In this document: piece by piece, positions 33,444 through 44,685 of the stretch | Numbering within the stretch: position 1 is the first letter of the stretch | Layout of the letters: each line of letters begins with the position of its first letter | Assembly (NCBI GenBank): GCA_033439765.1 | Contig: JAULSN010000004.1 | Coordinates: 4,784,001 to 4,848,000 of the forward strand | DNA: 64,000 bases | Source of the DNA: Lasiosphaeria ovina | Lineage: Eukaryota; Ascomycota; Sordariomycetes; Sordariales; Lasiosphaeriaceae | Reading direction: 5' to 3' | Notes under the pieces: generated by a model | What the model was told of the DNA's origin: nothing | Seen by the model: only the letters and a program-made list of their open reading frames with translations | Databases searched by the model: none | Position numbers and translations under genes: made by a program

Positions 33444-35828
33444 CATCGATTATCTAGGACAGGTCACGCAGGGGCAGATTTTATCCTGCCAAAGGTTTAA
33501 GGCGGACGGAACCCGGTGAACAATTTGCATAAATCGGGTGTTTTGGTCAACGGGAAGGAGTGTTTGGGCATTTTGAGGGGTGGGGGAGTTTTCACGAGTT
33601 CTTTTTTATTATTATTACGAAAATCAGCACTGTGCTTTCAGAAATCCTTGCATCACGAAATGCTTGAGATATTTCAGGTGCTGTCCTCCTCCTTCGTTCA
33701 CTCACAGCCGTATCAACTTGGAAGCCATAAGCAAAACGCCACAGACCAAGGCGCCTTGCCTAGAAATACGTAGTGCTAGCGTGCCCTAGCCACAAGCGAA
33801 CTGAGCAAGGAAATCAGATTGCCGATCTCGAGTCACATGTTTCTGCTGAGTCAGGCTGGCCGGCCCCGCAATCGCCCCCAGCCCTTGGGTCCTTTTTTTG
33901 AACGTCAATCGACCACCCATTGGCCGATTTAGCGATGAATTCTGGACGGCCCACCCACTCCCCTCCCCCCCCCCCTGTCGATATCAGATCTCTCTTTCCA
34001 TTTTTATTGTTTCCGAACGACGCCGCATCTTTATCATCTTTATGTGGACGGATGCAGTGACGCTCACGTCTCACGAAACGCATTTCCGGACTTGACAGAT
34101 GGCTTTTTTCGGCGGCCATGCACGCCTTAGAAGGTCTGACATTTTCGCAATTTTTACTTTCCCACACGTGGTACATTTTCTTTTTCGCCCGCCTCCCCGC
34201 CCTTTCCGTTTTTAACTTTTTGATATTGATGGCATGGGAGGCCCCACAAAGGATTGCGATAGTTCAGGGTCAGCACCGTAGCAATTTGCATCCTCTGCGA
34301 GCGAGGGAGCGGTGACTCCCCCAGCCGGCCCCCAGCCGAGCCGCTTTGTGCTGCCGGTATGCATCGTTGGCCTGTTCAAGTCCGCTTTTCTTTGTCTGCC
34401 GCATTCCACAGTACGGATACGTAATGCCACTTTGATAATGCGTTCTTGGGGTGTGGCATTGGGAACAAGGAAGACAGCCCTTTGGCCTGCGTGCATTTGG
34501 GATATGGATGACATGTGGCTCCGACTCACGTTCATACTAACTCTATAACCCACAACCCAACGCCCCTGCCTAACCCTATTGCGAGCAGCAAGTGCCTCCA
34601 TTTTTAGTAGGTATCAGGGTATCAGCGCACTTTGAGCCCCGCCATTATGTGACGGGGATGGTGAGGCTTGCTGCAGCTCGAAATATCGCATGCAACATGG
34701 CCGCATGTTCCGCGGTGGGTGCTAAAGAGGGCAGATGCCGTTTGCTTGCGCCGATTTTGCGGTTCTTTTCCCTGCGAAATCTTTTGACTCGTGATGTCGC
34801 CCCAATTCGTCATTTTAGGGTTCGGATACAAGGGATGATAGGAGCATCGTTCGCTTTGGCTTTTACAGGGAGGAGTGTAGTGAAATGGCATTGAAAGCGA
34901 CGGGCGGAGAGCGGGAGGGACAGGCAGAGTCATCAGCCTCACGCCGCGCCGCGATTCGATGCCGGAGTCCAATGCTGGCCCCGACGCGATAGCCGTTCCA
35001 CAGTTTCTAGCCCCATGCTGGTCGCGCTTACCATATGGTTTGGCATAGCATTTGCGAAAAGCCAACTTAGGGACAGATATTGAAGAACCTACTGGCATGT
35101 AGGTGTGCGTATGTGCATGATATGTAGGTAAGGCCATAGTTTATTTGGCGCCGTGCCAAAAAGTCGTCCGGACAGCTCCCGCAGCGCCTTGAACCTCGCC
35201 CTTCTTGGGGAACGTCCCCCGTCCCGTGGGTCCCCCCATGCTCCCACCCCCAGCACCTTCGCCGCCCTGGGCTTTCCTTCCTTTCCACTCACCTCGCTCC
35301 CGTCACCCGCAACACTGCTTCTCCCCCCCATCCGAAATCCACGGTTGTCGTCCAATTCCGTGTCTACCGCCCCCCGCAAACCACCGAACCAAAATAACGG
35401 CCTCGGTGCATCCAACCACCTTTCATCTGAAAGTCGAAAGGAGCTGTTTGCATAGTATTGGAGCACTGGCTTGCGTGACACCAATTCCTGGGCAGTGGCG
35501 GAGGAAGGAGAGGACGAATATCAGTACCTTCCTCGACCTCCTGGTTTTCGGTGCGCACACTTTTCTAAGCCTCCAATTACCTACTTGCGCGCCGTCCAGT
35601 ACTTTCCCCTGGACACATTATGTTTGGTCGTGCCGCTATTCGTTGGCGGGCAGTCTCTTAACTCGTTTTCTGACGGCGTTTGTTCTTGCAGAGGTTGCAT
35701 GCTACGATGCGCCGATACCATTGATCCGCAGCCCGGCACCCCGTCCAACTCGACACCTTCTCGAGCACCCCAAGTCGGCAGCCTAAGCCTTTTTGTCGCC
35801 CGTTACCGGTTACGAGCGCTCCGCGAAT
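33444..35828. other. Long 5' region of the KDM5 gene, no gene recognised
   Basis: About 2.4 kb with pyrimidine- and C-rich tracts and many short frames but no recognisable protein. A TTCTTGCAG acceptor-like site near 35690 suggests that a 5'-UTR intron may exist. Long regulatory leaders are common for fungal chromatin regulators; this is inference. Confidence 0.45.
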
Positions 35829-38800
35829 ATGGTCTCGGCCCCCTCGGTCGGCGGGCTATCCGGATCAGGCGGCGCTGGACCTTCGAGCGCCAGCGCTGGC
35901 GCGCGAGGACCGCCTACAACGGCCGCTTCTGCCACCCTCTGTGCGAGCGGGAACACGAAGCCAGCTCAAGTGTACGCAAATGGCTACCACCCCGCGAAGA
36001 CCCAGAACCCGCTTAGTTCTATGATAAGCCCTGCTCTCGACTTGACATCAGTTGAACGTCGCGGGCAACCTACATTCAAGGAGCCTGTGAAGAAGAAGAG
36101 CCGGCCCCACGGCCTCCAAGAGGCGCCAACATACTACCCAACTGAGGAAGAATGGAAGGAGCCTTTTGAGTTCATTCAAAAGATTGCGCCCGAGGCGCGG
36201 GAATATGGCCTATGCAAAATCGTCCCGCCCGAGTCATGGAATCCCGATTTTGCCATCGATACCAAGGTTAGTTGAGTGGTTTGGCGCGCACCTGGCTCTG
36301 AGTTCTCGGAGGAATGTCTCTCCAAGAGTTCGCAAGCTTGCGACATCCTCGGCTCGCGCTTCCGGCTCGCGGCGATTCGATTCTTGATTGGGAAACCTTG
36401 TCGTGCTAACCAGGGAACTGCAGAGATTCCATTTTCGCACGAGAAAGCAAGAGCTTAATTCTATCGAAGGCAGTAAGCCACATCTCCTCTCCCCAGCACA
36501 CTGAACCCCCGCCTCTATGGAGCCAGATGCTGATCCAGTAGCCGTAGGCTCGCGCGCAAATCTCACGTACCTCGATGCCCTTGGCAAATTCCACAAACAG
36601 CAAGGGGCAAACCTCACCCGGTGGCCGTACGTCGACAAGAAGCCGCTCGACCTGTACCGGTTGAAGAAGGCCGTCGAGGCCCGAGGCGGGTTTGAGAAGG
36701 TCTGCAAGCTGAAAAAATGGGCCGAAATTGGGCGCGACTTGGGATACAGCGGCAAGATCATGTCATCCCTGTCGACTTCACTGAAGAACTCTTACCAGAA
36801 GTGGCTCTGTCCTTACGAGGATTACTTGCGGATAGCCAAACCTGGCGTTCATCAGCAGCTCGAGCTGGAATATGGCGGTCCTCTAACACCCAGCCCGGCG
36901 CCTAGCCCGATGAAACGGACCAATGTCAACACACCGTCCAGCCTCCGGGCAGAGTCGCCAGCAAGGCACGCCACGGATGCTCTCCAGGCTACCATGAACA
37001 GCCACACCAAAGACGCCGATCGAGATTTCTCGATGGAAGAGGCATCCCCATTTGCAGCGCCACAGGCATCCGGATTTACGGCTATCAACAACTCGGGCGG
37101 TTTCACTGCAGTCAATTCTGGGTTTATGAGCGTGAATCATCCGCGAACTGGAACCCCTGACACGAAGGCCCCAAAGACATCCAGCACGCCACTCTCGTCC
37201 AGCAAAAACACCCCAGAATCTCGTCCTTCGGGTCTTACCGTACTTAAGCGGCAATTAAGTGGCGACAATCAGGACAACGATGCGGGGACGGATAAGGACG
37301 ATGGGGAATCCGGCAGTCGCAGAAGCAAACGGTTAAAGAAAGGTCAGGAACTGGAACACCCTTTTCTGGAAGTTGTCCATCACTTCATAAGCTTGGTTGC
37401 TTCAAAGTTTTCGAAGCGGTCTCGCACAAAGCCAAGTGGCATGCGTCAGTTTGTCAGACAAGGCCAAGTTGGTTCTCCAGTGTTGACCCCCAATTTCCTC
37501 GGAACACCCCCAGCCTGTTCCCATTGGTGATAGAATTCCCTTCATGTGCTGACATGCTTCAATAGATGCCGTGCCAACCATCGCCGGTTCACATATGTCT
37601 CTGTTCCGGCCATCGGCTCCCAGGATTCCAAAAGACGAGGTATTCTCTCCTGGGGAGATGTGTGAGCATTGTGGTAAAGGCAGCGAGGAGTACGGCGCTC
37701 TTCTCATCTGCGAATCTTGCGATCACGGATACCATGGATCGTGTCTCGACTCACCTTTCAGGAGCAAGCCTGACACGGAGTGGAACTGCCCCCGATGTCT
37801 CGTTGGCGATGGCCAGTTTGGGTTCGAGGAGGGAGGGCTTTACTCGCTCAAGCAGTTCCAAGAGAAGGCTGCCGACTTCAAGCAGGCCTATTTCGAGAGC
37901 AAGATGCCGTTCGACCCCGTTCTCGACTGCCACCGTCCAGTCACGGAAGATGACGTCGAGCGGGAGTTTTGGCGACTTGTGGCTGACCTGGAGGAGACTG
38001 TCGAGGTGGAGTACGGCGCCGATATCCATTGCACTACCCATGGCTCTGGCTTTCCGACCATTGAGAAGAATCCCGAAAACCCCTATTCTACAGACCCGTG
38101 GAACCTCAACCTCTTGCCGCTTCATCCCGACAGCCTTTTCAGGCATATCAAGTCGGACATTTCTGGAATGACAGTCCCGTGGGTATATGTCGGCATGATA
38201 TTCTCCACGTTCTGCTGGCACAACGAAGACCACTACGCGTATTCTGCCAATTACCAGCACTTTGGCGCCACCAAGACTTGGTACGGAATTCCAGGAGATG
38301 ACGCTGAGAAGTTCGAGAAGGCAATGCGGGAAGCTGTACCCGAACTCTTCGAGACGCAGCCGGATCTCTTGTTCCAGCTGGTCACCCTTCTCACCCCGGA
38401 GCAGCTGAAAAAGGCTGGCGTACGTGTCTATGCCCTCGATCAGAGAGCAGGGCAGTTCGTCATAACCTTCCCACAGGCATACCACGCCGGGTTCAACCAC
38501 GGGTTCAACTTCAACGAGGCTGTGAATTTTGCCCCCTCGGATTGGGAACCCTATGGCCTCGCGGGAGTGGAGAGACTTCAGCAGTTTCGGCGACAGCCCT
38601 GTTTTTCCCACGATGAGCTGCTGTGGACCGCGGCGGAGGGAATTACCGGCGCCGGCCTGACGATCCAGACTGCGAAATGGCTAGCACCCGCCCTCGAGAG
38701 GATACATCGGCGTGAACTGGGCCAGCGCGAGGAGTTTGTTGCCAAGCATGATTTCATTGCCAAGCATCTAGATGCCAAGCGCCCCGCGCAGACGCACGCA

Positions 38801-41590
38801 TGTGTCTTCAACGGCGCAAGCGGCGACGAATGCCCCATGACGTTCAAAGTGGACGACGTCGATGTCCCCGAGGAAGAGTATGGCTGCTTCTACTGCAAAT
38901 CCTTCACCTATCTTTCCAGGTTCATCTGCCTGAAGACTGGCAAGGTCTTGTGCCTGTTACATGCGGGCAGCCACCCATGCTGCGGCAGTCAGGAATCTGA
39001 TCGCTACCTCGGAAAGGACCATGCTCTCTACTATCGCAAGTCGGATGAGGCCATCGCCAACACCTTCAAGAAGGTCGCTGACAAGGCCCATCTGCCCGAG
39101 GCTTGGGAAGAGAAGTACGAGAAACTCTTGGACGAGGAAGCCACTCCGTCGCTCAAATCGCTACGGACTTTGCTAAGCGAAGGCGAAAAGATACCTCACG
39201 ACTTACCATCCCTGCCGATACTAAAGACGTTTGTCGATCGCTGTAACCACTGGGTGGAGGAGGCGACGAACTATACGGTCCGGAAGCAGCAGGTTCGCCG
39301 CAAGAACGAAAAGGCCTGGCTGACCGGCGCGCGCAAGTCAATCGGGGGCACATCCCAAGAGCAGAAAGAATGGGAAGAAACGCGCAACGTATCCAATATC
39401 TACCGCCTCCTTGACGAAGCAGAACTGATTGGGTTCGACTGCCCCGAAATCTTGCAGTTGAAGGAGCGTGCGGATGCCATAAAGGCCTTCCAAGAGAGCG
39501 CAAGGCAGACCCTCATGCACCGCACGAACCAAAGCATCGATGTGGTCGAGGAGCTACTTGAGGAAGGGCAGAGTTTCAACGTCGACATCCCCGAGGTTCA
39601 GAAACTCTCTGCCGTTTTGGACCAACTCAAGTGGAACGATAAGGCCAAAGTAAGCCGTGGGGTCTTCATGACTCTAAAGGATGTCAATGACCTCATCGAA
39701 GAGGGCGAGGCTCTCAAAATTCCTCTTTACGATGACCACCTCTCATTCTACAAAGATCAACTTATCGCTGGCCAAATATGGGAGAAGAAGGCACAGGAGC
39801 TAAGTAATGCCGACGTTGTCAATTACGCTCAGCTTCAGGCATTGTCGGACCAGGCACAGGCGAGTGCCTTGCCGGTCTCTCCGGAGACACTTGCCGCCGT
39901 GGACCAGATCTTGCACAAACAACGCGAGGCCTCTCGGCAGATCATGGACCTAAATGAGCGTTCACGAAGACCCGACTACCACGAGAGACCCAAGTATGCG
40001 GAAGTATTGGAGGTCATCAAGAAGATCGAGGAGCTCCAGGCAAAACCGGCAGGCACATTGGACCTCGAACGGGAACAAAAGCGCCATGAAGACTGGATGC
40101 GTAAGGGGAAGAAACTCTTCGGAAAGACCAATGCCCCGCTGCATATTCTCAAGAGTCACATGGACTACGTGCTTGATCGGAACCTCGATTGCTTCGATAT
40201 CGTCAATGACAGGCCGCGTGTCCCTGCCGAGCCAGCATCACGGGAACCGAGCCCAGAAGGAATTAAGTCGAACAACTGGGAGGACCCGCGGTTCCGAGAA
40301 GTGTTTTGCATTTGCCGCCGTACGGAAGCAGGGATGATGATCGAGTGCGAGCTTTGCCACGAATGGTATCACGGCAAGTGCCTCAAGATTGCGCGCGGCA
40401 AGGTGAAGGAGGATGACAAATACACCTGCCCAATCTGCGATTGGCGTGTCAAGATTCCACGCGACGCGGCTCGGCCGAAGCTCGAGGATCTGATCTCCTG
40501 GTTCGAAGAGATAGAGGGCCTGCCATTCCAACCCGACGAAGAGGAGGTGCTCAAGAAGATCATCGACAACGCCCAGGATTTCCGCAACCAGATTGGATCA
40601 TACTGCAATCCCGTTTTAGCAACAGCAAACGAGGCCGAGACACAGCGGTTCTATCTCCGAAAGATTGAGGGTGCCGAAATTCTCCTGGCGTTCGAGACCA
40701 ACTTCTTCCGACAAGAGCTCCACAAGTGGAGCCCTGTTGCACCAGAGGCGCCGCCTGTACTGGAGTCTTCCAAGAGCACCCGCAAGCCCCGCCCAACAAA
40801 GCTGCAGAAGATGCTAATCCAGTACGGTGTCGACGACCCAGACGACCTGCCCGAGAGTGTCAAGGGGAAAGCAAACAGCCTCAAACGCAAGGCGCTAAAT
40901 GCCGAGGCTGCCGCCGCCATGTCTTCCACTCACTCTGGAGGCGGCATGGAGACAAGTCCGGGAGCGAATCCGTATGGGCCATCAGGGGTTCCATTCTTCT
41001 CGCAGCATTCCCCGGGGCAGCTGCAGACACCAGGTCTCACGATTACTAGCAACCCTCACGGCCATCCATCCCGTGGGCCCGGGTCGTCGTCGTCATCGCA
41101 TGGTCACCATAGACGCTCAGACTCGAACCAGGGTAACGGCATAGACCTCGGGTCGGGCTCTATCCACCCGTCCTTCTTCATGCAGAACAATGGTGGAGGT
41201 GGCCCGCATCTGCTTGTCGGGGACAACTCTACGCACAGTCTTGAGGAACGACTTCTTCAAGATACCCACTATGGCGGTGAAGATCTCAACATGGACTTGA
41301 CCACCGAGGCTGGCAAGACTAGGGCGCTAGAGATTCTTTCACGGACCGAGATCGGTCGCCGGCGAGCAGAGGAAATCTTTGGCCGCGACGTTTGGGGCGG
41401 CTCCACGGACGACAACGATCCGATCGGTATTGGAGTTGGACCTGAAAGTGACGATAACATCTTCATCGACCTCGTGAGCGAGGACGACGACGACGAGAGG
41501 AAGGTACGCGATAGTTACAATGACGGCCATCACCCCGAGGATGACCGGAACGAAGCAGCCTCTTTGATGGACGCCCAGAAAGAGGCATGA
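35829..41590 (+). CDS. KDM5: KDM5/Lid2-type JmjC histone demethylase
   Basis: Nuclear Fe(II)/2-oxoglutarate enzyme expected to remove methyl groups from H3K4. Exons 35829-36266, 36424-36472, 36548-37342 and 37566-41590 give 1,768 residues in one frame. Domain order is that of KDM5: JmjN (about 99-140, YYPTEEEWKEPFEFI), ARID (about 165-262, completed by the 49-nt exon RFHFRTRKQELNS), PHD1 (about 461-508, CEHCGKGSEEYGALLICESC), JmjC (about 610-760), C5HC2 zinc finger (about 838-902), PLU-1 region, PHD2 (about 1340-1385, CICRRTEAGMMIECELCHEWYH) and a low-complexity tail. The metal-binding set is present: His and Glu in CWHNED and the distal His in YHAGFNHGFNFNEAVNF, so it should be active. The start is the first ATG of the open frame; the 49-nt micro-exon is easily missed by gene finders. 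Confidence 0.93.
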
Positions 41591-42512
41591 CCCAACGACA
41601 TGTAGCGGAAGAAGCCGAGCGCAATACCCTCTTTCTCTTTAATGCGACACGAAACTTAATTTGAAGAGCATTTATGTCCAAGGGTCTGCTTATCCAAAGT
41701 GGAGGAAACGGGTCCGATAATTCGGTCATGGCGGGTGGCGGCTCATAAAATATTGCGGCTCTGTCGCGGTGCATTGGTGGCCAACTATGGCAGGCGGTGG
41801 GCAAGGCGTTTTTTTGAAATTTGATGAGATATTTTGGTGTTCTCGGATTGCCACTACCTCATTCGCTTTTTCGAGTCTTTTGTGTTTTTTTCTCTTTTTT
41901 TTCTTTTCCTTCCTTGCATTTCTTTACTACCCGTGCAGAGAGGGACTGGGGAAATATCGCCGGATTCCTCAGTCCATTCGACTACCATCAACTGTATATC
42001 ATCAGCCTTGTGCCTAGCACAATACACTTGGACGACCTGGCCTGACTCGGGTACGGCTGTCAAGCATCACCTACCATCAGCGTTAGACCTAGGCCTTTAT
42101 TAGATAACTAATTCGGAAAAGTGGACATATCTGTGGAGCGGAGCATTCATTGGTTCTGTGAACGATTACGCACGCTCGTAGTTATACCACCGTGAACCTT
42201 GATCACATGGCTAGGGATTAATGCATCCTGCCTTTATATGAAGATGGACTCATGTCTCCAGAGACGGGAAATTACTCCCGTAAGGATGAATTGGCAGACG
42301 GGGCATGACATTTTGCTGCTTGTTTTTCGGCGGTATGATCACTCCAGATTTGCGACAGTTGACCTAGAAATATCGTAGTGGTGCCGTTATGGATCTCGTC
42401 ACTGTGAAGGTATATCTGATACACGGCAACCAGGGCAGGCATGTAAAACACCGGGAGAGACTCCCGCTTACTTGTCCCTCTCTTCTGCCGTCGATGACAG
42501 CATCATCAACCG

Positions 42513-42553
42513 GGACCAGGACCAGGACCAGGGTCCAGTGTCCAGTGTCCAGT
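42513..42553 (+). repeat. Tandem GGACCA and GTCCAGT repeats forming a palindrome
   Basis: Three copies of the GGACCA unit run directly into three copies of a GTCCAGT unit, the two halves being nearly complementary, so the tract can fold back on itself. Confidence 0.75.
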
Positions 42554-42778
42554 CTCCCCCCTGATAGAAATGTCCGCATATTTACCTCCGGTCGGTCCTG
42601 GACCAACGCGCAAGGGCGTACGTGCCACCTCTTTCCCTTCGCTGTGAGACAGTAGTAGCCTACTTACTGCCTTTCACATACTGGACTCACGCTTCAGGAT
42701 CTAGCAACCGCAGGTAGTCTCATCAGAAACACAGAAGTTGACTAAACAGCATCGCCGTCGGTCACTTGGTTGAGAAGA

Positions 42779-42804
42779 GGACAGGACAGGACAGGACAGG
42801 ACAG
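42779..42804 (+). repeat. (GGACA)5 minisatellite
   Basis: Five tandem GGACA units are visible about 60 bp upstream of the catalase start codon. Confidence 0.9.
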
Positions 42805-42866
42805 AGCTTTCCAGCACAGCATAACTTCACAAACACAGCACGATAGCGTTCCCAGCGGCAGCCAAC

Positions 42867-44685
42867 ATGAGCTTCACAGCCCACGTCGCGTCGCAGTTCA
42901 CGACGTACGAGACGGACCGCAAGATGCAGTCGCAAGACGCCGTGTACACGACGTCCAACGGGATGCCGATGCCGCACCCGTACGAGTCGCAGCGCGTGGG
43001 CGAGTCAGGGCCGCTGCTGCTGCTGCAGGACTTCCACCTGATCGACCTGCTGTCGCACTCTGACCGCGAGCGCATCCCCGAGCGCGTGGTGCACGCCAAG
43101 GGTAGTGGTGCGCACGGCTTCTTCTTCGTGCACCGACCCCATCCCCGAGCTGCCGCAGGCCGACCTCTTCGGCACCAAGGGGAAGAAGTGCCCCGTCACG
43201 GTGCGCTTCTCGACGGTCGGTGGTGAGGCGGGCTCGCACGACCTAGCTCGCGACCCGCACGGCTTCGCCGTTATGTTCCGCACCGAGGACGGGAACTGAG
43301 TGCGTCTCTCCTCAACACTTGCGTGCGTGTGTGTTTGTGGGCTTTTCAGCCGCCAATGGATGTGAAAGCAACTGAACTGACGACGGGAACACGGTGGCGT
43401 GGGAATGACCTGGTAGCCAACAGCACGCCCGTCTTCTTCCTGCGAGACCCGGCCAAGTTCCCGTACTTCATCCACACGCAGAAGCGGGATCCGTCGACGC
43501 ACCTGTCGAGCGGTGACGTCTCGACCATGTTCTGGGACTACCTGTGCAACAACCTCGAGTCGGTGCACCAGGTCATGGTGCTGCTGGGTGACCGCGGCAT
43601 CCCCGACGGGTACCGACACATGCACGGGTACTCTGGGTACACGTTCAAGTTCGTCAACGCGGCGGGCGAGTGGGTGTACGTGCAGATCCACATGAAGAGC
43701 ATGCAGGGGGCGCGCTTCATCACGCAGGAGGACAGCGTCAAGCTGTCGCCCGACTACAGCCAGAAGGACCTGTACGAGGCCATCGCGCGCGGCGACTTCC
43801 CGCGGTGGAGCGTCGAGATCCAGACCATGACGGAGCAGCAGGGCGAGGAGGTGTGGGCGCGGCAGGGCATCAACGTGCTGGACCTGACGCACGTGTGGCC
43901 GCAGGGGCAGTTCCCGCGGCGCAAGGTGGGCGAGTTCACGCTCAACGAGAACACCGTCAACTACTTCGCCGAGATCGAGGAGGCCGCCTTCAACCCGGCG
44001 CACCAGCCGCCGGGCATCGAGCCGAGCGCCGACCCGGTGCTGCAGAGCAGGCTGTTCTCGTACCCGGACACGCACCGGCACCGCATCGGCGTCAACTACC
44101 AGCAGCTGCCCGGTCAACGCACCGCGCACCGCCTACTGGCCGGCCAGCTTCCAGCGCGACGGCGGCATGGCCTTCTTCAACCAGGGCGGCCGGTCCAACT
44201 ACCTGTCGTCGATCGACCCCGTGCAGTTCCGCAGCCGCAGCTTCGACCCGCGCAAGGTGCACGGGTCGTCCTTCTCGAGCGACGCCATCCTGTTCCTGTC
44301 GGAGATCCGGCCCGAGGACTTCAACGCGCCGCGGGCGCTGTGGCAGAAGGTGTGGGACGAGCCGGCGCGGCAGCGCTTTGTTAGCAACGTGGCGGGCAAG
44401 ATGGCCGCGTGCCGCAAGCCGGAGCTGCTCAAGCGGCAGATCGCCATCTTCCGCGAGGTCGACCCGGACATTGCCTCGCGGCTCGAGAAGGCCACGGGCA
44501 TCCGCGGTTACGACGGCATCGCGGGAATGCGCTTCAACGGCACCTACAACGGCATGGCCAAGGACCCGTCGCTGCGCCTTGCCAACGGCCTCGACGTCTC
44601 AAAGAGGAACAGCCTGCCCATGCACAACGGTGCGCCGGTGAAGTCGGCCGCCAAGGGACGCGGCCACGCCAACGGCGCGTGCTGA
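42867..44685 (+). pseudogene. Monofunctional catalase gene, broken
   Basis: Haem catalase of the small-subunit type that would dismutate H2O2. Family hallmarks are clear: [12 protein letters not shown] with the catalytic His, [36 protein letters not shown] and the haem-Tyr motif RLFSYPDTHRHRIGVNYQQLP. The gene cannot be read as one protein. The frame changes by one base within 43118-43132 and again at about 44110-44114, both acting like one-base insertions. The intron expected after TEDGN (about 43298-43400) has no usable donor, and an in-frame stop is met at 43297-43299. Conserved positions also differ (SHSDRE where SHFDRE is usual, AVMF where AVKF is usual). The C-terminal part (44167-44685) is intact. 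Sequencing error could explain single-base changes but less easily the altered codons around them and the intron. Confidence 0.8.

Larger units (their letters stand above)
41591..42866. other. Intergenic between KDM5 and catalase relic
   Basis: T-rich sequence near 41870-41930 probably belongs to the KDM5 3' UTR. Two short tandem repeats, listed separately, lie before the catalase start. No gene was recognised. Confidence 0.5.

Noticed and set aside
43005..44129. Minus-strand frame of 374 codons
   Set aside because: Antisense to the catalase relic, with Leu/Arg/Val-rich shadow composition and no domain.
43670..44641. Plus-strand frame of 323 codons in another frame of the catalase
   Set aside because: Out-of-frame reading with Arg/Ala/Pro-rich composition; catalase motifs are in the other frames.
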